64,000 nucleotides of DNA from Halopseudomonas xinjiangensis (GCF_900104945.1 NZ_LT629736.1:496001-560000), one strand, 5' to 3'. Counted from the first letter of the stretch, positions 1-10,572 are shown. The notes: a model not told the origin generated them from the sequence alone. Translations and numbers: made by a program.

Positions 1-564
1 GATGAGCAGGCAACCGGTGAGTACGCTCAGATAACCGGTCAGCCATACCCCGCCCAGAGGCGCCCAGCCGACCAGCCAAGTGTCGGTGTGGGCATAGCCC
101 TGATAGAGCCAAGGGAAGCCGGTGAGAAACCAGCCGCGAAATATCTCCTGGCCAACCAGGAGTGCAGCGAAACCGAACACGGAAAGCCAGCCGGAGTGCA
201 GCGGCCGCAACCAGCGGGCCCAGAGCCAGGCCATCGCCGCTGGTAATAGAGCCAGCGACGCGACGAACAGCGCAGTGAGCAGTGCTGCCAACCATGCAGG
301 CGCGTACCCATGCACGTGGATGCTCACATAGACCCAGGACACGCCGCTGGCAAACAGTCCGAGGCCCCAGGCCCAGCCGCGCAGCGCGGCCTGAGAGCCG
401 GGCAGGGGAGCAAGTAGCCAGTACAACAGGGCCACGGATACCAGGCCCAGCGGCCATATGTCGAACGGCGTCAATGCCAGAGTGGACAGCGCGCCAGCGA
501 GCATGGCCAACAGATGGCCGGGCCAGCCCGGTGCCTGCAGGCGATGAAGGAAGTGGGTCAGCAA
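1..564 (-). CDS. lnt: Apolipoprotein N-acyltransferase, 3' part outside the window
   Basis: Lnt adds the third acyl chain to the N-terminal cysteine of lipoproteins in the inner membrane. The reverse strand reads openly for 188 codons into the window edge. The translation is strongly hydrophobic with several membrane segments and contains the family-like stretches LALTPFDIWPLG, GVSWVYVSIH, WFLTGFPWLYQGY and PLGGVW. No ATG is suitably placed near the front. The start taken is TTG at 564, preceded about 11 bases upstream by TGAGG, which overlaps the corC stop codon; CTG at 561 is the alternative. The gene follows corC by 13 bases, the usual corC-lnt arrangement. The catalytic nitrilase-like domain lies beyond the window, so its residues cannot be checked. 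Confidence 0.88.
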   Translation of the reverse strand, partial: MLTHFLHRLQAPGWPGHLLAMLAGALSTLALTPFDIWPLGLVSVALLYWLLAPLPGSQAALRGWAWGLGLFASGVSWVYVSIHVHGYAPAWLAALLTALFVASLALLPAAMAWLWARWLRPLHSGWLSVFGFAALLVGQEIFRGWFLTGFPWLYQGYAHTDTWLVGWAPLGGVWLTGYLSVLTGCLLI

Positions 565-577
565 TGCCGGAAGGGCC

Positions 578-1417
578 TCAGGGATTGACTACGGTTACTC
601 GCAGCAGGTGGACGCGACGGCTATCGGCATTGAGCACACGCACGCGGAAGCCGTCCAGTTCGACCACCTCGTTTCGCTTGGGCAGATGGCCGAACGCATT
701 CATCACCAGTCCGCCGACAGTGTCGAACTCTTCGTCAGGAAACTCGGTCTCGAAGCTCTCGTTGAAATCCTCGATGGGCGTAAGACCCTTGACCAAGTAG
801 TCCCCGCTGGGTAGCGGCTTGATGTAGCTGTCTTCGTCGACGTCATGCTCGTCTTCGATGTCACCGACGATCTGCTCCAGAACATCTTCGATCGTTACCA
901 GCCCCGACACACCGCCGTATTCATCGATGACGATCGCCATGTGATTGCGCGTAGAGCGAAACTCCTTGAGCAGCACGTTCAGGCGCTTGGACTCCGGTAC
1001 GCACGTCGCGGGGCGCAGCAGGTCCTTGATGTTGAAGCGGTCGGTGTTGTCTTCCAGCAGCAGGGGCAGCAGATCCTTGGCCAGCAGAATGCCGAGCACA
1101 TCATCGACGCTTTCGCCGATCACCGGATAACGCGAGTGTGCTGCCTCGATCACGCCGGGCAGGAAGTCGCGGGGCGACTGGGTGGCCTTGATGGTGGTCA
1201 TCTGGGACCGGGGGATCATGATGTCACGCACCTGCATGTCCGAGACCTGCAGGGCGCCTTCGATGATCGATAGCGCCTCGATATCCAGAACATCGTTGGC
1301 GTGCGCCTCGCGCAGCAGTTCCAGCAATTCCTGGCGACTCTGGGGTTCGTGGACAAAAGCCTGGACCAGTCTGTCCAGCCAGGACTTGTGTCCATTGGTC
1401 GATCGATCTTCGCTCAT
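578..1417 (-). CDS. corC: CorC/HlyC-type CBS-domain protein (Mg/Co efflux accessory)
   Basis: This 279-residue soluble protein matches CorC (YbeX): a short helical N-terminus, two CBS domains (about residues 62-190, with VRDIMIPRSQM opening the first and VIDEYGGVSGLVTIEDVLEQ in the second) and a C-terminal transporter-associated domain (about 200-279) ending in an HLLRVTVV strand. CorC is linked genetically to magnesium and cobalt efflux, but its biochemical role is not settled. It lacks the membrane DUF21 domain of longer relatives. It sits between ybeY and lnt in the conserved miaB-ybeZ-ybeY-corC-lnt order, six bases after ybeY, and is almost certainly co-transcribed. Confidence 0.93.
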   Translation of the reverse strand: MSEDRSTNGHKSWLDRLVQAFVHEPQSRQELLELLREAHANDVLDIEALSIIEGALQVSDMQVRDIMIPRSQMTTIKATQSPRDFLPGVIEAAHSRYPVIGESVDDVLGILLAKDLLPLLLEDNTDRFNIKDLLRPATCVPESKRLNVLLKEFRSTRNHMAIVIDEYGGVSGLVTIEDVLEQIVGDIEDEHDVDEDSYIKPLPSGDYLVKGLTPIEDFNESFETEFPDEEFDTVGGLVMNAFGHLPKRNEVVELDGFRVRVLNADSRRVHLLRVTVVNP

Positions 1418-1423
1418 CGGTCC

Positions 1424-1882
1424 TTACTCATCGTTGGCAACATAAGGATCGGGGAATCCGAGCCCAGCCATCAGCTGGCGCTCGAGAGTCTCCATCTCCT
1501 CGGCTTCTGCATCGTCTATATGGTCATATCCGAGCAGATGCAAGCATCCGTGGATGACCATATGAGCCCAATGCGATTCGACAGATTTCCGCTGTTCGAC
1601 GGCCTCGCGCTGAACCACCTGCACGCATACGACCAGATCTCCCAGCAAGGGGATATTCAATTCGGGAGGCAGATCGGCCGGGAACGAGAGCACATTGGTA
1701 GGGTAGTCCCGGTCGCGGTATTCGCTGTTGAGACTCCGGCTCTCTTGTTCATCTACCAGACGGATGGTCAGTTCATGGCCGGGCTTGTCACGCAGAGCCA
1801 GCCCGGCCCAGCGTATGAAACTCTCGTCGTCTGGCTGCTCGGCAGCTTCGGAAGCGCGCTGGATGTCGACCTCAATCGGCAT
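1424..1882 (-). CDS. ybeY: Endoribonuclease / rRNA maturation factor YbeY
   Basis: YbeY is a zinc-dependent protein needed for 16S rRNA 3'-end maturation and ribosome quality control. The 152-residue product carries the metal signature [11 protein letters not shown] with presumed zinc ligands H111, H115 and H121, plus the conserved NVLSFP strand. The start is ATG 1882 (MPIEVDIQ), which overlaps the end of ybeZ by 11 bases. A longer reading with an ATG at 1975 would lie wholly inside ybeZ and does not resemble the family. Overlap with ybeZ suggests translational coupling. Confidence 0.95.
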   Translation of the reverse strand: MPIEVDIQRASEAAEQPDDESFIRWAGLALRDKPGHELTIRLVDEQESRSLNSEYRDRDYPTNVLSFPADLPPELNIPLLGDLVVCVQVVQREAVEQRKSVESHWAHMVIHGCLHLLGYDHIDDAEAEEMETLERQLMAGLGFPDPYVANDE

Positions 1883-2912
1883 CGCGCTGCTCCTGCTGAC
1901 GGGCCTCTCGTTCACGTCGTTCGTTGGCCTTGCGCTGTTCCTGCTGGTCATCGAACAGGTCATAGGCTTCGACAATGCGCTGTACCAGCGGATGGCGAAC
2001 CACGTCCTTGGAGCGGAAGTGAGTGAAGCCGATGCCTTTCACGTCCTTGAGTACTTCCATGACGTGAGTGAGACCCGAGCGTGTGCCTCGCGGCAGGTCG
2101 ACCTGGGTAATATCGCCAGTGATGACCGCTGTGGAGCCGAAGCCGATCCGGGTCAGGAACATCTTCATCTGTTCGAGTGTGGTGTTCTGGCTCTCGTCGA
2201 GGATGATGAAGCTGTTGTTGAGCGTGCGGCCGCGCATGTACGCCAGCGGAGCGACCTCGATCACCTGCCGCTCGATCAGTTTGGCTACCTGCTCGAAACC
2301 AAGCATTTCGTAGAGCGCGTCATAGAGCGGGCGCAGATAGGGATCGATCTTCTGTGACAGGTCCCCTGGCAGGAAGCCGAGCTTTTCGCCCGCCTCGACC
2401 GCCGGGCGCACCAGCAGGATACGGCGAATCTGCTCACGTTCCAGCGCATCGACAGCACAGGCAACCGCCAGGTAGGTTTTGCCGGTACCGGCCGGGCCGA
2501 TACCGAAGTTGATATCGTGCTCCTGAATCGAGCGCACGTAGCTCTGCTGGTTGGGGCCGCGCGGCTGGATGGCCATGCGCTTGGTACGCAATACCGTCGG
2601 CGCATGACCGTCGTGCAGTGCTTCGCTTAGATTTTCCAGGCCGGATTCCTGCAGGAACAGGTGGACCGTGTCTGGCGTCAGGTCAGTGTTGTCGCGGGTC
2701 TCCCGGTACAGCTGACGCAAAACAGCTTCGGCCGAACGGGTTATTTCCGGATCGCCGATCAGCTCGAACTGGTTGGCACGGTTACGCACCTCGATTCCGA
2801 GACGTTGTTCAATCAAGCGTAGATGTTCGTCGAACTGGCCGCAAAGGTTGGCGAAGCGGCGTGAATCGACAGGTTCGATGCTGAAGCGATGGATATCTGA
2901 GGTGGTATTCAA
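1872..2912 (-). CDS. ybeZ: PhoH-like ATPase YbeZ
   Basis: This 346-residue cytoplasmic P-loop protein belongs to the PhoH family. It has Walker [12 protein letters not shown] (about residues 138-148), Walker [10 protein letters not shown] (about 235-243) and the downstream [10 protein letters not shown] motif typical of this family. YbeZ works with YbeY in rRNA metabolism and is proposed to be an RNA helicase-like partner. It lies between miaB and ybeY and overlaps ybeY by 11 bases. The N-terminal 100 residues hold a KH-like region found in YbeZ proteins rather than in short PhoH. Confidence 0.94.
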   Translation of the reverse strand: MNTTSDIHRFSIEPVDSRRFANLCGQFDEHLRLIEQRLGIEVRNRANQFELIGDPEITRSAEAVLRQLYRETRDNTDLTPDTVHLFLQESGLENLSEALHDGHAPTVLRTKRMAIQPRGPNQQSYVRSIQEHDINFGIGPAGTGKTYLAVACAVDALEREQIRRILLVRPAVEAGEKLGFLPGDLSQKIDPYLRPLYDALYEMLGFEQVAKLIERQVIEVAPLAYMRGRTLNNSFIILDESQNTTLEQMKMFLTRIGFGSTAVITGDITQVDLPRGTRSGLTHVMEVLKDVKGIGFTHFRSKDVVRHPLVQRIVEAYDLFDDQQEQRKANERREREARQQEQRDAD

Positions 2913-3014
2913 TGTGGTCAGCTGGTCGCCTATGGCTCACGGTGGTACAGAATAACGCGCAACTACCCTACTGCAAAGAGCATGCTCGGCGCAGCAGGGT
3001 GATGCGCGGCCTAT

Positions 3015-4358
3015 TCAGTGGAGAGTCTGGCCGTCGAGCAGAGTTCCCCGGAGCGAGTGCGGTAGTGCCTCATCGATATGCACATCGACGAACTGACCGA
3101 TCAGCTGCGGGCTGGCACTGCGGAAGTTGACGATGCGGTTGTGTTCGGTCCGGCCCTGAAGCATGCCCGGATCTTTCTTCGAGTAGTCGGTCACCAAGAT
3201 GCGCTGGCGAGTGCCGACCATGCGCCGACTGTTGGCGAATCCCTGCTGATTGATGCGGTCCTGAAGGATTTTCAGGCGCTGCTTCTTCACTTCCGTCGGG
3301 GTATCGTCCACCAGATCCGAGGCCGGCGTGCCGGGTCGGGCGCTGTAGATGAACGAGTAGGAAAAGTCGAAGCCGATATCTTCGACCAGCTTCATGGTCT
3401 GCTCGAAGTCGCGGTCGGTTTCGCCGGGGAACCCGACGATGAAATCCGAGCTGAGCAGGATGTCCGGTACCGCCGCCTTGAGCTTGCGCACCCGGGACTT
3501 GTACTCCAGCGCGGTATGGTTTCGCTTCATGCCGGCCAGCACCCGGTCGGAGCCGGACTGCACAGGCAGGTGCAGATACTTGACCAGCTCCGGCACTTCG
3601 GCGTGCGCCTGGATCAGGCTGTCGGAAAATTCCAGCGGGTGCGATGTGGTATAGCGAATGCGATCGATGCCATCGATGGCCGCGACCACCCGGATCACGT
3701 CAGCCAGGTCGGCGATCTCGCCGTCATGCGTCTGCCCGCGGTAGCCGTTCACATTCTGGCCGAGCAGGGTCACCTCGCGCACGCCGTTCTCTGCAAGATG
3801 GATGACTTCTGCGATCACGTCATCGAACGGCCGGCTGACTTCCTCTCCACGGGTATAGGGGACCACACAGAAGCTGCAGTACTTGCTGCAACCTTCCATG
3901 ATCGATACGAACGCAGTCGGGCCATCCACGCGAGGCTCGGGCAGGCGGTCGAATTTCTCGATCTCCGGGAACGACACGTCCACCTGCGGCTTGCGCGTGC
4001 TGCGAGCGGCATTGATCATCTCGGGCAGGCGGTGCAGTGTCTGCGGGCCGAATACCACGTCGACGTAGGGCGCGCGGTCGCGGATCGCCGTACCTTCCTG
4101 GCTCGCCACGCAGCCACCGACGCCGATCACCAGGTCAGGGTTGCGTTCCTTGAGCGGACGCCAGCGTCCCAGCTCGGAAAATACCTTCTCTTGCGCCTTC
4201 TCGCGAATCGAGCAGGTATTGAGCAGGATGACGTCGGCGTCGTCCGGACTGTCGGTCAGTTCCATTGCCTGATGTTCGCCGAGCAGGTCGGCCATGCGCG
4301 AGCTGTCATACTCGTTCATCTGGCAACCGTGGGTCTGGATAAAAAGTTTCTTGGCCAT
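3015..4358 (-). CDS. miaB: tRNA-2-methylthio-N6-dimethylallyladenosine synthase MiaB
   Basis: MiaB is a radical-SAM methylthiotransferase that converts i6A37 to ms2i6A37 in tRNA. The 447 residues show the full architecture: N-terminal UPF0004 domain with cluster cysteines C12, C49 and C83, the radical-SAM motif C156-SKY-C160-SF-C163, and a C-terminal TRAM domain (about 380-447, containing the [15 protein letters not shown] segment). The start [15 protein letters not shown] is as usual for the family. A gap of about 100 bases separates it from ybeZ; nothing obvious terminates transcription there, so it may head the operon. Confidence 0.97.
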   Translation of the reverse strand: MAKKLFIQTHGCQMNEYDSSRMADLLGEHQAMELTDSPDDADVILLNTCSIREKAQEKVFSELGRWRPLKERNPDLVIGVGGCVASQEGTAIRDRAPYVDVVFGPQTLHRLPEMINAARSTRKPQVDVSFPEIEKFDRLPEPRVDGPTAFVSIMEGCSKYCSFCVVPYTRGEEVSRPFDDVIAEVIHLAENGVREVTLLGQNVNGYRGQTHDGEIADLADVIRVVAAIDGIDRIRYTTSHPLEFSDSLIQAHAEVPELVKYLHLPVQSGSDRVLAGMKRNHTALEYKSRVRKLKAAVPDILLSSDFIVGFPGETDRDFEQTMKLVEDIGFDFSYSFIYSARPGTPASDLVDDTPTEVKKQRLKILQDRINQQGFANSRRMVGTRQRILVTDYSKKDPGMLQGRTEHNRIVNFRSASPQLIGQFVDVHIDEALPHSLRGTLLDGQTLH

Positions 4359-4515
4359 GGACTTTCGCGGAGGGGTATGAGGAAAAGCGGCGATTATACA
4401 CGTATGCCTCGGCCTATGTTACGTCCCGGCCTGTGGTATGATCCGCGCCCTTTCCGGCCGGCCGCGCTTCTGCAACCGGTCCGTGTCAATCGCTTGTCCG
4501 CGTCAGGTGTATTTC

Positions 4516-4848
4516 ATGAGCAAAGAGACACAACCGATTTTCCGGGTGATATTCCATAACCAGGGACAGGTCTACGAACTCTACGCCCGGCAGATATTCC
4601 AGAGCGAGCTGTGGGGCTTTCTCGAGGTGGAAGAGCTGGTATTCGGCGAACGATCGCAGATGCTCGTCGATCCCAGCGAGGAAAAACTCAAAACCCAGTT
4701 CGAGGGCGTCAGTCGCAGCTTCATCCCGATTCCCGCTGTCGTGAGAATCGACGAGGTGGAACGGGCGGGGCAGGCGAAGATCAGCGAGGCCAAGGGTGGT
4801 AACGTGATGGCCTTCCCCATGCCGAGCGGCCCGGGTCCCTCCCGCTAG
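4516..4848 (+). CDS. DUF1820 family protein
   Basis: A 110-residue soluble protein starting MSKETQPIFRVIFHNQGQ, which I recognise as the DUF1820 family, found in Pseudomonas next to miaB. Its function is unknown. ATG 4516 is chosen over an upstream in-frame ATG at 4438 because the family starts here and AGGTG precedes it. It is transcribed divergently from miaB, and its last four bases overlap convergently with the Sel1-repeat gene on the other strand. Confidence 0.85.
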   Translation: MSKETQPIFRVIFHNQGQVYELYARQIFQSELWGFLEVEELVFGERSQMLVDPSEEKLKTQFEGVSRSFIPIPAVVRIDEVERAGQAKISEAKGGNVMAFPMPSGPGPSR

Positions 4849-5453
4849 GGCTGAGGCGATTCGCTGGGTGCCGGCTCCGGCAGTTGCATGGTCGGAGCAG
4901 CTTCAGTCGGCGAGCGGCTGAGCTGTTCCTCGCGGATCTGTGAAAGATAGTTGCGGAACAGCGTACTCAGCACCTGGGTCGCTGCGGCCAGCTCCTGCTG
5001 GTTCATTTGCGTGGCGACAGTGTCGCTGGCATCCATCGCCGCGTCCTTGCCATTGACCGCAGCCATCTTGAGGATGACGTACGCCTGCGGCAGATTGCGC
5101 TCGACGCCTTCCCCCTGAGAATGCATCAGTCCGAGTCGGTACTGGGCGCCGGGGTGACCCTGCAACGAGGCTCGCTCGTACCAGGCCAGGGCGGTCTCGA
5201 TGTCGCGCTCGGTGCGCTCTCCGTGATAGTAGAACTCGCCCAGCTCGTATTGCGCGTGGAGATTGCCGGCTTCGGCAATGTCTTCGCAGCTCTCTAATGC
5301 CAGCGGCAGGCTTTCGTCGTCCACTCGATTGAGCGCGCAGCGCTCCTCGGTGCTGATCAGCAGCGAATTGCCCGATTGCGCCCATGCGCCTGCCGGCAGA
5401 GCGAGACAGGCGAACAGGGCAGAGCGGGCGTAGCGAGAGAACGAGGTTGTCAT
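4845..5453 (-). CDS. Sel1-repeat (TPR-like) secreted protein
   Basis: A 202-residue protein with an N-terminal signal peptide (cleavage likely after GAWA, residue 25) followed by two or three Sel1-type repeats, recognisable from AQYELGEFYYHGERTERD and AQYRLGLMHSQGEGVERN (about residues 68-125). The tail is rich in Pro, Glu and Ser. Sel1 repeats form helical solenoids for protein-protein contact; a periplasmic scaffold role is inference. It lies 24 bases downstream of the membrane-protein gene on the same strand and may belong to the thiD-thiE-hemL transcript. Confidence 0.8.
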   Translation of the reverse strand: MTTSFSRYARSALFACLALPAGAWAQSGNSLLISTEERCALNRVDDESLPLALESCEDIAEAGNLHAQYELGEFYYHGERTERDIETALAWYERASLQGHPGAQYRLGLMHSQGEGVERNLPQAYVILKMAAVNGKDAAMDASDTVATQMNQQELAAATQVLSTLFRNYLSQIREEQLSRSPTEAAPTMQLPEPAPSESPQP

Positions 5454-5477
5454 GACCGTGGGGAACTGTCCGGGCCG

Positions 5478-6113
5478 TTAGTCGGAAAGGTGCGTTCTAT
5501 TGTGCGCCTGATCCGCCAATACGCCAACAGCCAGAGCACAGGCCGTTAAACCGGGTATCAGCCAGCTGGCCGTGGGTCCCGGGCGGAACAGGGCGACCAA
5601 CGGCATGGTGCCGGACAGGGAGGCGGCTGCCAGCAGGCAACCTGCCGCAGCGATACCCAGCACCATCAGCAGCCTCGCACGGCCGGCGCCGATGCAGGCC
5701 CAGGCAATCAGCAGCAGCCCGAGCCCATTGACCAGCCACTCATAGCGCGATGAAGCATCTAGCAGTCGTGCCAGCTCGAAAGCGCCCATCAGGCCGAGGA
5801 TGACCTGGCCCCAGACCATCGGCTTCCAGCCCCAGCCATGCATCAGAAAACACGCGGCCAACCCGATAACCGGGAGTGTGAGGTGGCGGGCAGCCAGGCC
5901 GAATAGCCGCTGCCCGTCCCTCAGCGCGTCGCCGCCGAGCCCGGCGACGATCAGCGTCGTCAGTAAAGCAGCGATCGCAGCGAGCAGCAGTACCACGACG
6001 CTAGCCGTGACCGCGCCACGGGCCGGAGTGGACAACCCATTCCGGCGCGAAAACAGCCAGGCCGACACGCCAAGCAGACACAGCGTCATGACGCTGTAGA
6101 TGAAGACCGTCAT
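5478..6113 (-). CDS. Hypothetical multi-pass membrane protein downstream of hemL
   Basis: A 211-residue, very hydrophobic protein with about six predicted membrane helices (for example residues 4-20, 37-58, 77-92, 100-118, 126-142, 150-168) and few charged residues. I do not recognise a named family. Its start overlaps the end of hemL by four bases, which points to translational coupling. A link to haem synthesis is suggested only by position. Confidence 0.7.
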   Translation of the reverse strand: MTVFIYSVMTLCLLGVSAWLFSRRNGLSTPARGAVTASVVVLLLAAIAALLTTLIVAGLGGDALRDGQRLFGLAARHLTLPVIGLAACFLMHGWGWKPMVWGQVILGLMGAFELARLLDASSRYEWLVNGLGLLLIAWACIGAGRARLLMVLGIAAAGCLLAAASLSGTMPLVALFRPGPTASWLIPGLTACALAVGVLADQAHNRTHLSD

Positions 6114-7390
6114 AGCGCGGCGAAAGCCTTCTCCGCAGCGTCCAGAGTGAGCTTGAGTTCTGCCTCGCCATGGGCGATCGAGGTGAAGCCGGCTTCGAAG
6201 GCACTGGGCGCGAGATAGACGCCGTTCTCCAGCATCAGATGGAAGAAGCGCTTGAAGCGCTCCACGTCGCTGGCCATCACGTCCTCGAAGGTGATGATGT
6301 CGTCTGCTCCGGTGAAATACAGCCCGAACATGCCGCCGGCCTGAGTGGTGACGAACGGAATGCTCGCAGCATCGGCACGCTCCTGCATTCCGGTCAGCAT
6401 GCGCTCGGTGTAGTCGGTCAGCTCGTCGTGGAAGCCAGGGCGGCTGATCAGATTCAGCGTGGTCAGGCCAGCTGCCATCGCCAACGGGTTGCCCGAGAGC
6501 GTCCCGGCCTGATAGACCGGTCCCAGCGGTGCGATGAACTCCATGATCGAGCGCTTGCCACCGAAGCAGCCGACCGGCATGCCGCCGCCGATGATCTTGC
6601 CGAAAGTGGTCAGGTCTGGCGTGACACCGTAGTGCGCCTGGGCGCCACCGAGCGCGACACGAAAGCCGGTCATCACTTCGTCGAAAATCAGCACCACACC
6701 GTGCTCATCGCAGGCTTCGCGCAAGCCTTCCAGGAAGCCACGGGCCGGCGGTACGCAGTTCATGTTGCCGGCGACCGGCTCGACGATGATGCAGGCGACT
6801 TCCTTGCCAACTTCGGCAAGCATGTCGCGCACCGCCTCGATGTCATTGAAAGGCAGCGTCAGCGTGTGTTTGGCGAAGGCCGCCGGTACGCCGGGAGAGC
6901 TGGGCACGCCCAGCGTCAGTGCGCCGGAGCCGGCCTTGACCAATAGGCTGTCGGAGTGGCCGTGGTAGCAGCCTTCGAATTTGATGATGCTATCGCGGCC
7001 GGTAAAGCCGCGGGCCAAGCGAATCGCGCTCATGGTCGCTTCGGTGCCGGAGCTGACCATGCGGACCATTTCCATCGACGGCACCAACGAGCAGACCAGA
7101 TCGGCCATCTGGGTTTCCATCGCCGTCGGCGCACCGTACGACAGACCATGTTCGAGCTGTTGGCGCACGGCGTCGAGCACGTCCGGATGGCTGTGTCCGA
7201 GGATCATTGGCCCCCAGGATCCGACGTAGTCGACGTAGCGGCGGTCGTCTTCATCGGTGACGTAGGCGCCCTCGGCGTGCTTGAAGAACAGCGGCGTCCC
7301 GCCAACGCTCTTGAACGCGCGCACCGGCGAGTTCACGCCACCGGGAATGTGTTTCTGGGCACTGGCAAACAGTTCTTCGGAACGGGACAT
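6110..7390 (-). CDS. hemL: Glutamate-1-semialdehyde 2,1-aminomutase
   Basis: HemL converts glutamate-1-semialdehyde to 5-aminolevulinate, the entry to tetrapyrrole synthesis by the C5 route, using PLP/PMP. The 426 residues match the family in length. The PLP lysine is K265 in [14 protein letters not shown], and the gating and substrate regions EGCYHGHSD and FDEVMTGFR are intact. ATG 7390 (MSRSEELF) is preferred to a GTG at 7402, because AGTGAGGAT lies just upstream of the ATG. It follows thiE by 21 bases, so haem and thiamine genes share a likely transcript, as in other pseudomonads. Confidence 0.97.
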   Translation of the reverse strand: MSRSEELFASAQKHIPGGVNSPVRAFKSVGGTPLFFKHAEGAYVTDEDDRRYVDYVGSWGPMILGHSHPDVLDAVRQQLEHGLSYGAPTAMETQMADLVCSLVPSMEMVRMVSSGTEATMSAIRLARGFTGRDSIIKFEGCYHGHSDSLLVKAGSGALTLGVPSSPGVPAAFAKHTLTLPFNDIEAVRDMLAEVGKEVACIIVEPVAGNMNCVPPARGFLEGLREACDEHGVVLIFDEVMTGFRVALGGAQAHYGVTPDLTTFGKIIGGGMPVGCFGGKRSIMEFIAPLGPVYQAGTLSGNPLAMAAGLTTLNLISRPGFHDELTDYTERMLTGMQERADAASIPFVTTQAGGMFGLYFTGADDIITFEDVMASDVERFKRFFHLMLENGVYLAPSAFEAGFTSIAHGEAELKLTLDAAEKAFAAL

Positions 7391-7411
7391 GGATATCCTC
7401 ACTGGTGGAAT

Positions 7412-8047
7412 TCAGATGGTCTGGTACATCTCGCTGAACAGGCGGGCGCGACGCTCGACCTCGCTCGGCGAGTTGGCGCCGAACAGGCCATGCACCACCG
7501 CGAGCATGTCGGCCCCGGCGATGCGTAGCTGCGGTGCGTTGTGCAGTGTGATGCCGCCGATGGCGACGATAGGTACGGCGAAGGCGCGGCGCCCCTGCTC
7601 CAGTAGAACCGGCGTTGCCGCGGGTGCGCCGGGTTTGGTGACCGACTGGAAGAACCGGCCGAAGGCAACGTAGCTCGCGCCTTCCTCGACGGCCTGTTCG
7701 GCAAAATCGAGGCTGGCATGGCAGGTCGCGCCGATGATCGCCTGGTCGCCGAGCGCCTGGCGCGCCTCGCGCAGTGATCCATCGTCGCGGCCCAGATGCA
7801 GCCCGACGTTCAGTTCGGCAGCCAGAGGCAGGTCGTCGTTGATGATCAGTCTGGCGCCGTAGTAATCGCACAGGCGCAGCAGCTGACACGCTTCTTCCCG
7901 GCGGCGTTCGACGTCAGCGGTTTTATCCCGGTATTGCACCAGTCGCGCGCCGCCGGCCAGCGCAGCGTCGACCCAGCTCAGCAGGCGATCTGCGCCCAGC
8001 AGCTCGCTGTCGGTAATCGCATACAGGCCGCGCAGGTGCTCGGTCAC
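7412..8047 (-). CDS. thiE: Thiamine-phosphate synthase
   Basis: ThiE joins HMP-pyrophosphate and the thiazole phosphate to make thiamine monophosphate. The 211-residue TIM-barrel protein has the family hallmarks LYAITD near the start, [35 protein letters not shown] and VAIGGIT. The start is GTG 8047 ([12 protein letters not shown]), overlapping the thiD stop by four bases (GTGA). A longer open frame to 8362 lies inside thiD and has no ThiE similarity. The coupled thiD-thiE order supports a salvage or synthesis unit. Confidence 0.95.
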   Translation of the reverse strand: MTEHLRGLYAITDSELLGADRLLSWVDAALAGGARLVQYRDKTADVERRREEACQLLRLCDYYGARLIINDDLPLAAELNVGLHLGRDDGSLREARQALGDQAIIGATCHASLDFAEQAVEEGASYVAFGRFFQSVTKPGAPAATPVLLEQGRRAFAVPIVAIGGITLHNAPQLRIAGADMLAVVHGLFGANSPSEVERRARLFSEMYQTI

Positions 8048-8844
8048 GAGCAGTAATCCAGCGGTAGCCGACGTGGTACGAACTGCCCGTGGCCCGGCTG
8101 TTCGGCATCGCGCAGAGTGCGCCACGTATAGTCCAGGGCAGTTTTCACGGCGCTGCGCAGATCCTGACCCAGAGCCAGGCGCCCCGACAACGCGCTTGCC
8201 AGCGTACAACCGGAGCCGTGATAGCTGCCCGGCAGGCGCTGGCAGGTGAAGTCGTGGCGACTCCCATCGCGGCTGTAGAGCCGGTTGTGAATCTCCGTCT
8301 CGTCGCCGTGCCCGCCGGTAATCAGCAGGTGTTCGATGTGCGGCAGCAGGCGTTCTGCGCATTGGTCCGCAGTGCCGTTAGGTAGCTCGGCAAGAATGCG
8401 CGCTTCTGGCAGGTTGGGTGTGGCGACTGCTGCGACGGGGAATAACCGCTCGCGCATGGCATAGCCGACATCATCCTTGCCCAGCGAACCGCCCCCGCCT
8501 GCGCGGAGCACCGGGTCGCAGACCAAAGGTACGCCGGGCAACTGCTGCATGAGTTCCAGCACCGTGTCGACCATCTCCACCGAGCCGAGCATGCCCAGCT
8601 TGACCGCCGCGACCGGCATGTCGGCTATCACCTTGTTGGCTTGGGCGAGCACCCATTCGCGGTCAAGCACGCGAAAGTCGGTGACATCCACCGTGTCCTG
8701 TACCGTCAGAGCTGTAACGGTCGGGGCGGCGTGGCAACCCTGGGCGAGCAGGGCTTCGATATCGGCCTGAAGGCCGGCACCACCGCTCGGGTCATGACCG
8801 GAGAGGCAGAGCACAACGGGGCGGGAAGGGTCGGGTCTATTCAT
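8044..8844 (-). CDS. thiD: Hydroxymethylpyrimidine (phosphate) kinase
   Basis: ThiD phosphorylates HMP and HMP-phosphate to the pyrophosphate used by ThiE. The 266-residue ribokinase-fold protein carries [16 protein letters not shown] at the N-terminus, VTALTVQDT, the [13 protein letters not shown] segment and the C-terminal anion hole [12 protein letters not shown]. It is the first gene of the thiD-thiE-hemL run. I found no TPP riboswitch signature in the 128 bases upstream. Confidence 0.95.
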   Translation of the reverse strand: MNRPDPSRPVVLCLSGHDPSGGAGLQADIEALLAQGCHAAPTVTALTVQDTVDVTDFRVLDREWVLAQANKVIADMPVAAVKLGMLGSVEMVDTVLELMQQLPGVPLVCDPVLRAGGGGSLGKDDVGYAMRERLFPVAAVATPNLPEARILAELPNGTADQCAERLLPHIEHLLITGGHGDETEIHNRLYSRDGSRHDFTCQRLPGSYHGSGCTLASALSGRLALGQDLRSAVKTALDYTWRTLRDAEQPGHGQFVPRRLPLDYCS

Positions 8845-8972
8845 GCGCTAAGCTTATCATCTGAGTGAGAGTAACGGCAGGTCAGCAAGCTGGCCGCCGC
8901 GGCCATTGGCGCTGTAGCGGTGCGCACGTCAGCATCGTGGACAACGGCAAAACAACAACAAGGGATGCTCCC

Positions 8973-9395
8973 ATGAAAGCAATAGATCAATGGTTCGACG
9001 AATACGGCGAAAGCCACCAGAACCCACTCAACAAGGTGGCCCACTGGGTGTGCGTGCCGCTGATTACCTTCAGCGTGCTGGGCATGCTGTGGGCTATTCA
9101 TCCGACCGTGGCGATCATGGCGGTGGTCACGTCGCTGGTGTTCTACATGGCGCTGTCCTGGCGGATTGCTGCGGCGATGCTGGGTATTGCCGTGTTGATG
9201 CTGCTGATCCTCGAGGCGATGCCGGCGGTCTTCTGGCCCAGTGTGATCATTTTCGTCCTGGCCTGGATCGGTCAGTTCATCGGGCATCATATCGAAGGCA
9301 AGAAGCCGTCGTTCTTGAAGGACATGCAGTTTCTGCTGATCGGCCCGATCTGGTTGCTGGGTTTCGTCTTTCGCAAGATCGGCTTGCGCTATTGA
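8973..9395 (+). CDS. Mpo1/YGL010w-like (DUF962) membrane protein
   Basis: A 140-residue membrane protein of the DUF962 family, related to yeast Mpo1, a 2-hydroxy fatty acid dioxygenase. It shows the typical N-terminus with [20 protein letters not shown], including family histidines, several hydrophobic helices and a second conserved [14 protein letters not shown] segment near residue 105. ATG 8973 is chosen because the family begins with this motif. Its last seven bases overlap rluE convergently. The bacterial substrate is not known. Confidence 0.82.
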   Translation: MKAIDQWFDEYGESHQNPLNKVAHWVCVPLITFSVLGMLWAIHPTVAIMAVVTSLVFYMALSWRIAAAMLGIAVLMLLILEAMPAVFWPSVIIFVLAWIGQFIGHHIEGKKPSFLKDMQFLLIGPIWLLGFVFRKIGLRY

Positions 9396-10021
9396 GCTTC
9401 AGCCGGGCCGAGGGCCAGTTCTCGCCATTCGCCCGGCTTTAGTCCGCCGAGCTCCCATTCGCCAATTCTCACCCGCACCAGCCGCAACGTCGGCAAGCCG
9501 ACCGCAGCGGTCATGCGCCGCACCTGGCGGTTGCGACCTTCGCGGATGGTGATGGCCAGCCAGCTTGTGGGCACGCTTTTGCGAAACCGCACTGGCGGAT
9601 GCCTGTCCCACAACGCCGGCTCGTTGATCGGCTGCACCTCGGCCGGCCGTGTCGGACCATCATTGAGCACAGGGCCCGCACGCAATTGATTGAGCTGCTC
9701 CGGCGTCGCTTCGCCTTCCACCTGCACCCAGTAGGTCTTGCTCAGCTTGTGTTGTGGATCGGTGATCCGTGCCTGCAGCCGCCCGTCATTGGTCAGCAGC
9801 AACAATCCTTCGCTGTCGCGATCCAGCCTGCCGGCAGGGTAGAGCCCGGGTTCGTCGACAAAATTCTTCAGCGTCGCGCGGCCTTGATCGTCGGTGAACT
9901 GGGTCAGTACGTCGAAGGGCTTGTTCAAGGCGATCAGGCGCGGGTTGGCCGGTGGCGGCGCTGGTTGGCGTCGTGGCTTGCCGGCGTGGCGAGGGGTGGA
10001 CTGGCGTGGCGAGCGGGGCAT
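9389..10021 (-). CDS. rluE: 23S rRNA pseudouridine synthase (RluE-type)
   Basis: A 210-residue RsuA-family pseudouridine synthase without an S4 domain, as expected for RluE (pseudouridine 2457 of 23S rRNA). Catalytic motif [19 protein letters not shown] contains the presumed catalytic aspartate. LNKPFDVL and [11 protein letters not shown] are also diagnostic. The basic, proline-rich first 25 residues are low complexity. ATG 10021 is preferred to the in-frame TTG at 10036. Confidence 0.9.
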   Translation of the reverse strand: MPRSPRQSTPRHAGKPRRQPAPPPANPRLIALNKPFDVLTQFTDDQGRATLKNFVDEPGLYPAGRLDRDSEGLLLLTNDGRLQARITDPQHKLSKTYWVQVEGEATPEQLNQLRAGPVLNDGPTRPAEVQPINEPALWDRHPPVRFRKSVPTSWLAITIREGRNRQVRRMTAAVGLPTLRLVRVRIGEWELGGLKPGEWRELALGPAEAQ

Positions 10022-10092
10022 GATCGAAACCTGCAACAGGGTGCGGGCCGCTCATGCTAGAGCTCGCGCCCACTCGGAGCAACCGTTGCGCT

Positions 10093-10536
10093 TCAATCGG
10101 ACATTTGCACCACGGCCATGGTGACGGTGGCTTTGCTGAACAGACGTTTCTCGCCATCGATCATGGCAAAGACTTCCGACTCGACAACGCTCACCTGCCT
10201 ACCGGCTTTCAATACCTCGGCGCGGCATAGCAGCCGTTCACACAGCGCCGGGCGAAGCAGGTTGACCTTGAACTCAAGAGTGAGAACTGTGTAGCCCTCC
10301 GGCGCGAGCATTCCTGCTGCAGCACCAGCGGTGTGGTCAGCCAGCGTGGTCTGAACACCGGCGTGCACGAAGCCGTTCTGCTGGGCGTGTCGGGGCAGAA
10401 TATCCACCGCGGCTTCTACCCAGCCCACGCCGCAATCGGTCATGTGGATGCCGACGTCTCCGATGAAATTGGCCTTGGCGAAGCCGGCTTCGACGATGGC
10501 GCGCTGCTGGGCGCTGGGTTGCTGCTGTTCGGTCAT
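10093..10536 (-). CDS. PaaI-family acyl-CoA thioesterase (hotdog fold)
   Basis: A 147-residue single hotdog-domain protein of the PaaI/YdiI type. The helix motif FVHAGVQTTLADHTAG (about residues 56-71) is the signature region, and LTLEFKVNLLRPA is the following strand. It probably hydrolyses an acyl- or aryl-CoA. It lies 36 bases downstream of an acyl-CoA ligase gene on the same strand, so a role in the same fatty-acid or aromatic acid route is plausible. Confidence 0.82.
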   Translation of the reverse strand: MTEQQQPSAQQRAIVEAGFAKANFIGDVGIHMTDCGVGWVEAAVDILPRHAQQNGFVHAGVQTTLADHTAGAAAGMLAPEGYTVLTLEFKVNLLRPALCERLLCRAEVLKAGRQVSVVESEVFAMIDGEKRLFSKATVTMAVVQMSD

Positions 10537-10572
10537 GTTTGGGCTCCTCTATTGCGGTGCCGGTCCGTTGAT

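Noticed and set aside
3078..4559. Long open frame of 493 codons on the plus strand across miaB
   Set aside because: It is antisense to miaB, which has all its motifs. The frame is open only because of GC-rich codon bias, and no ribosome-binding site or family pattern is seen.
8048..8362. N-terminal extension of thiE by 105 codons
   Set aside because: The extra part lies in thiD in another frame and lacks similarity; GTG 8047 gives a normal ThiE.
8845..8972. TPP riboswitch before thiD
   Set aside because: No CUGAGA/ACCUGA-type core is present in the region upstream of thiD.
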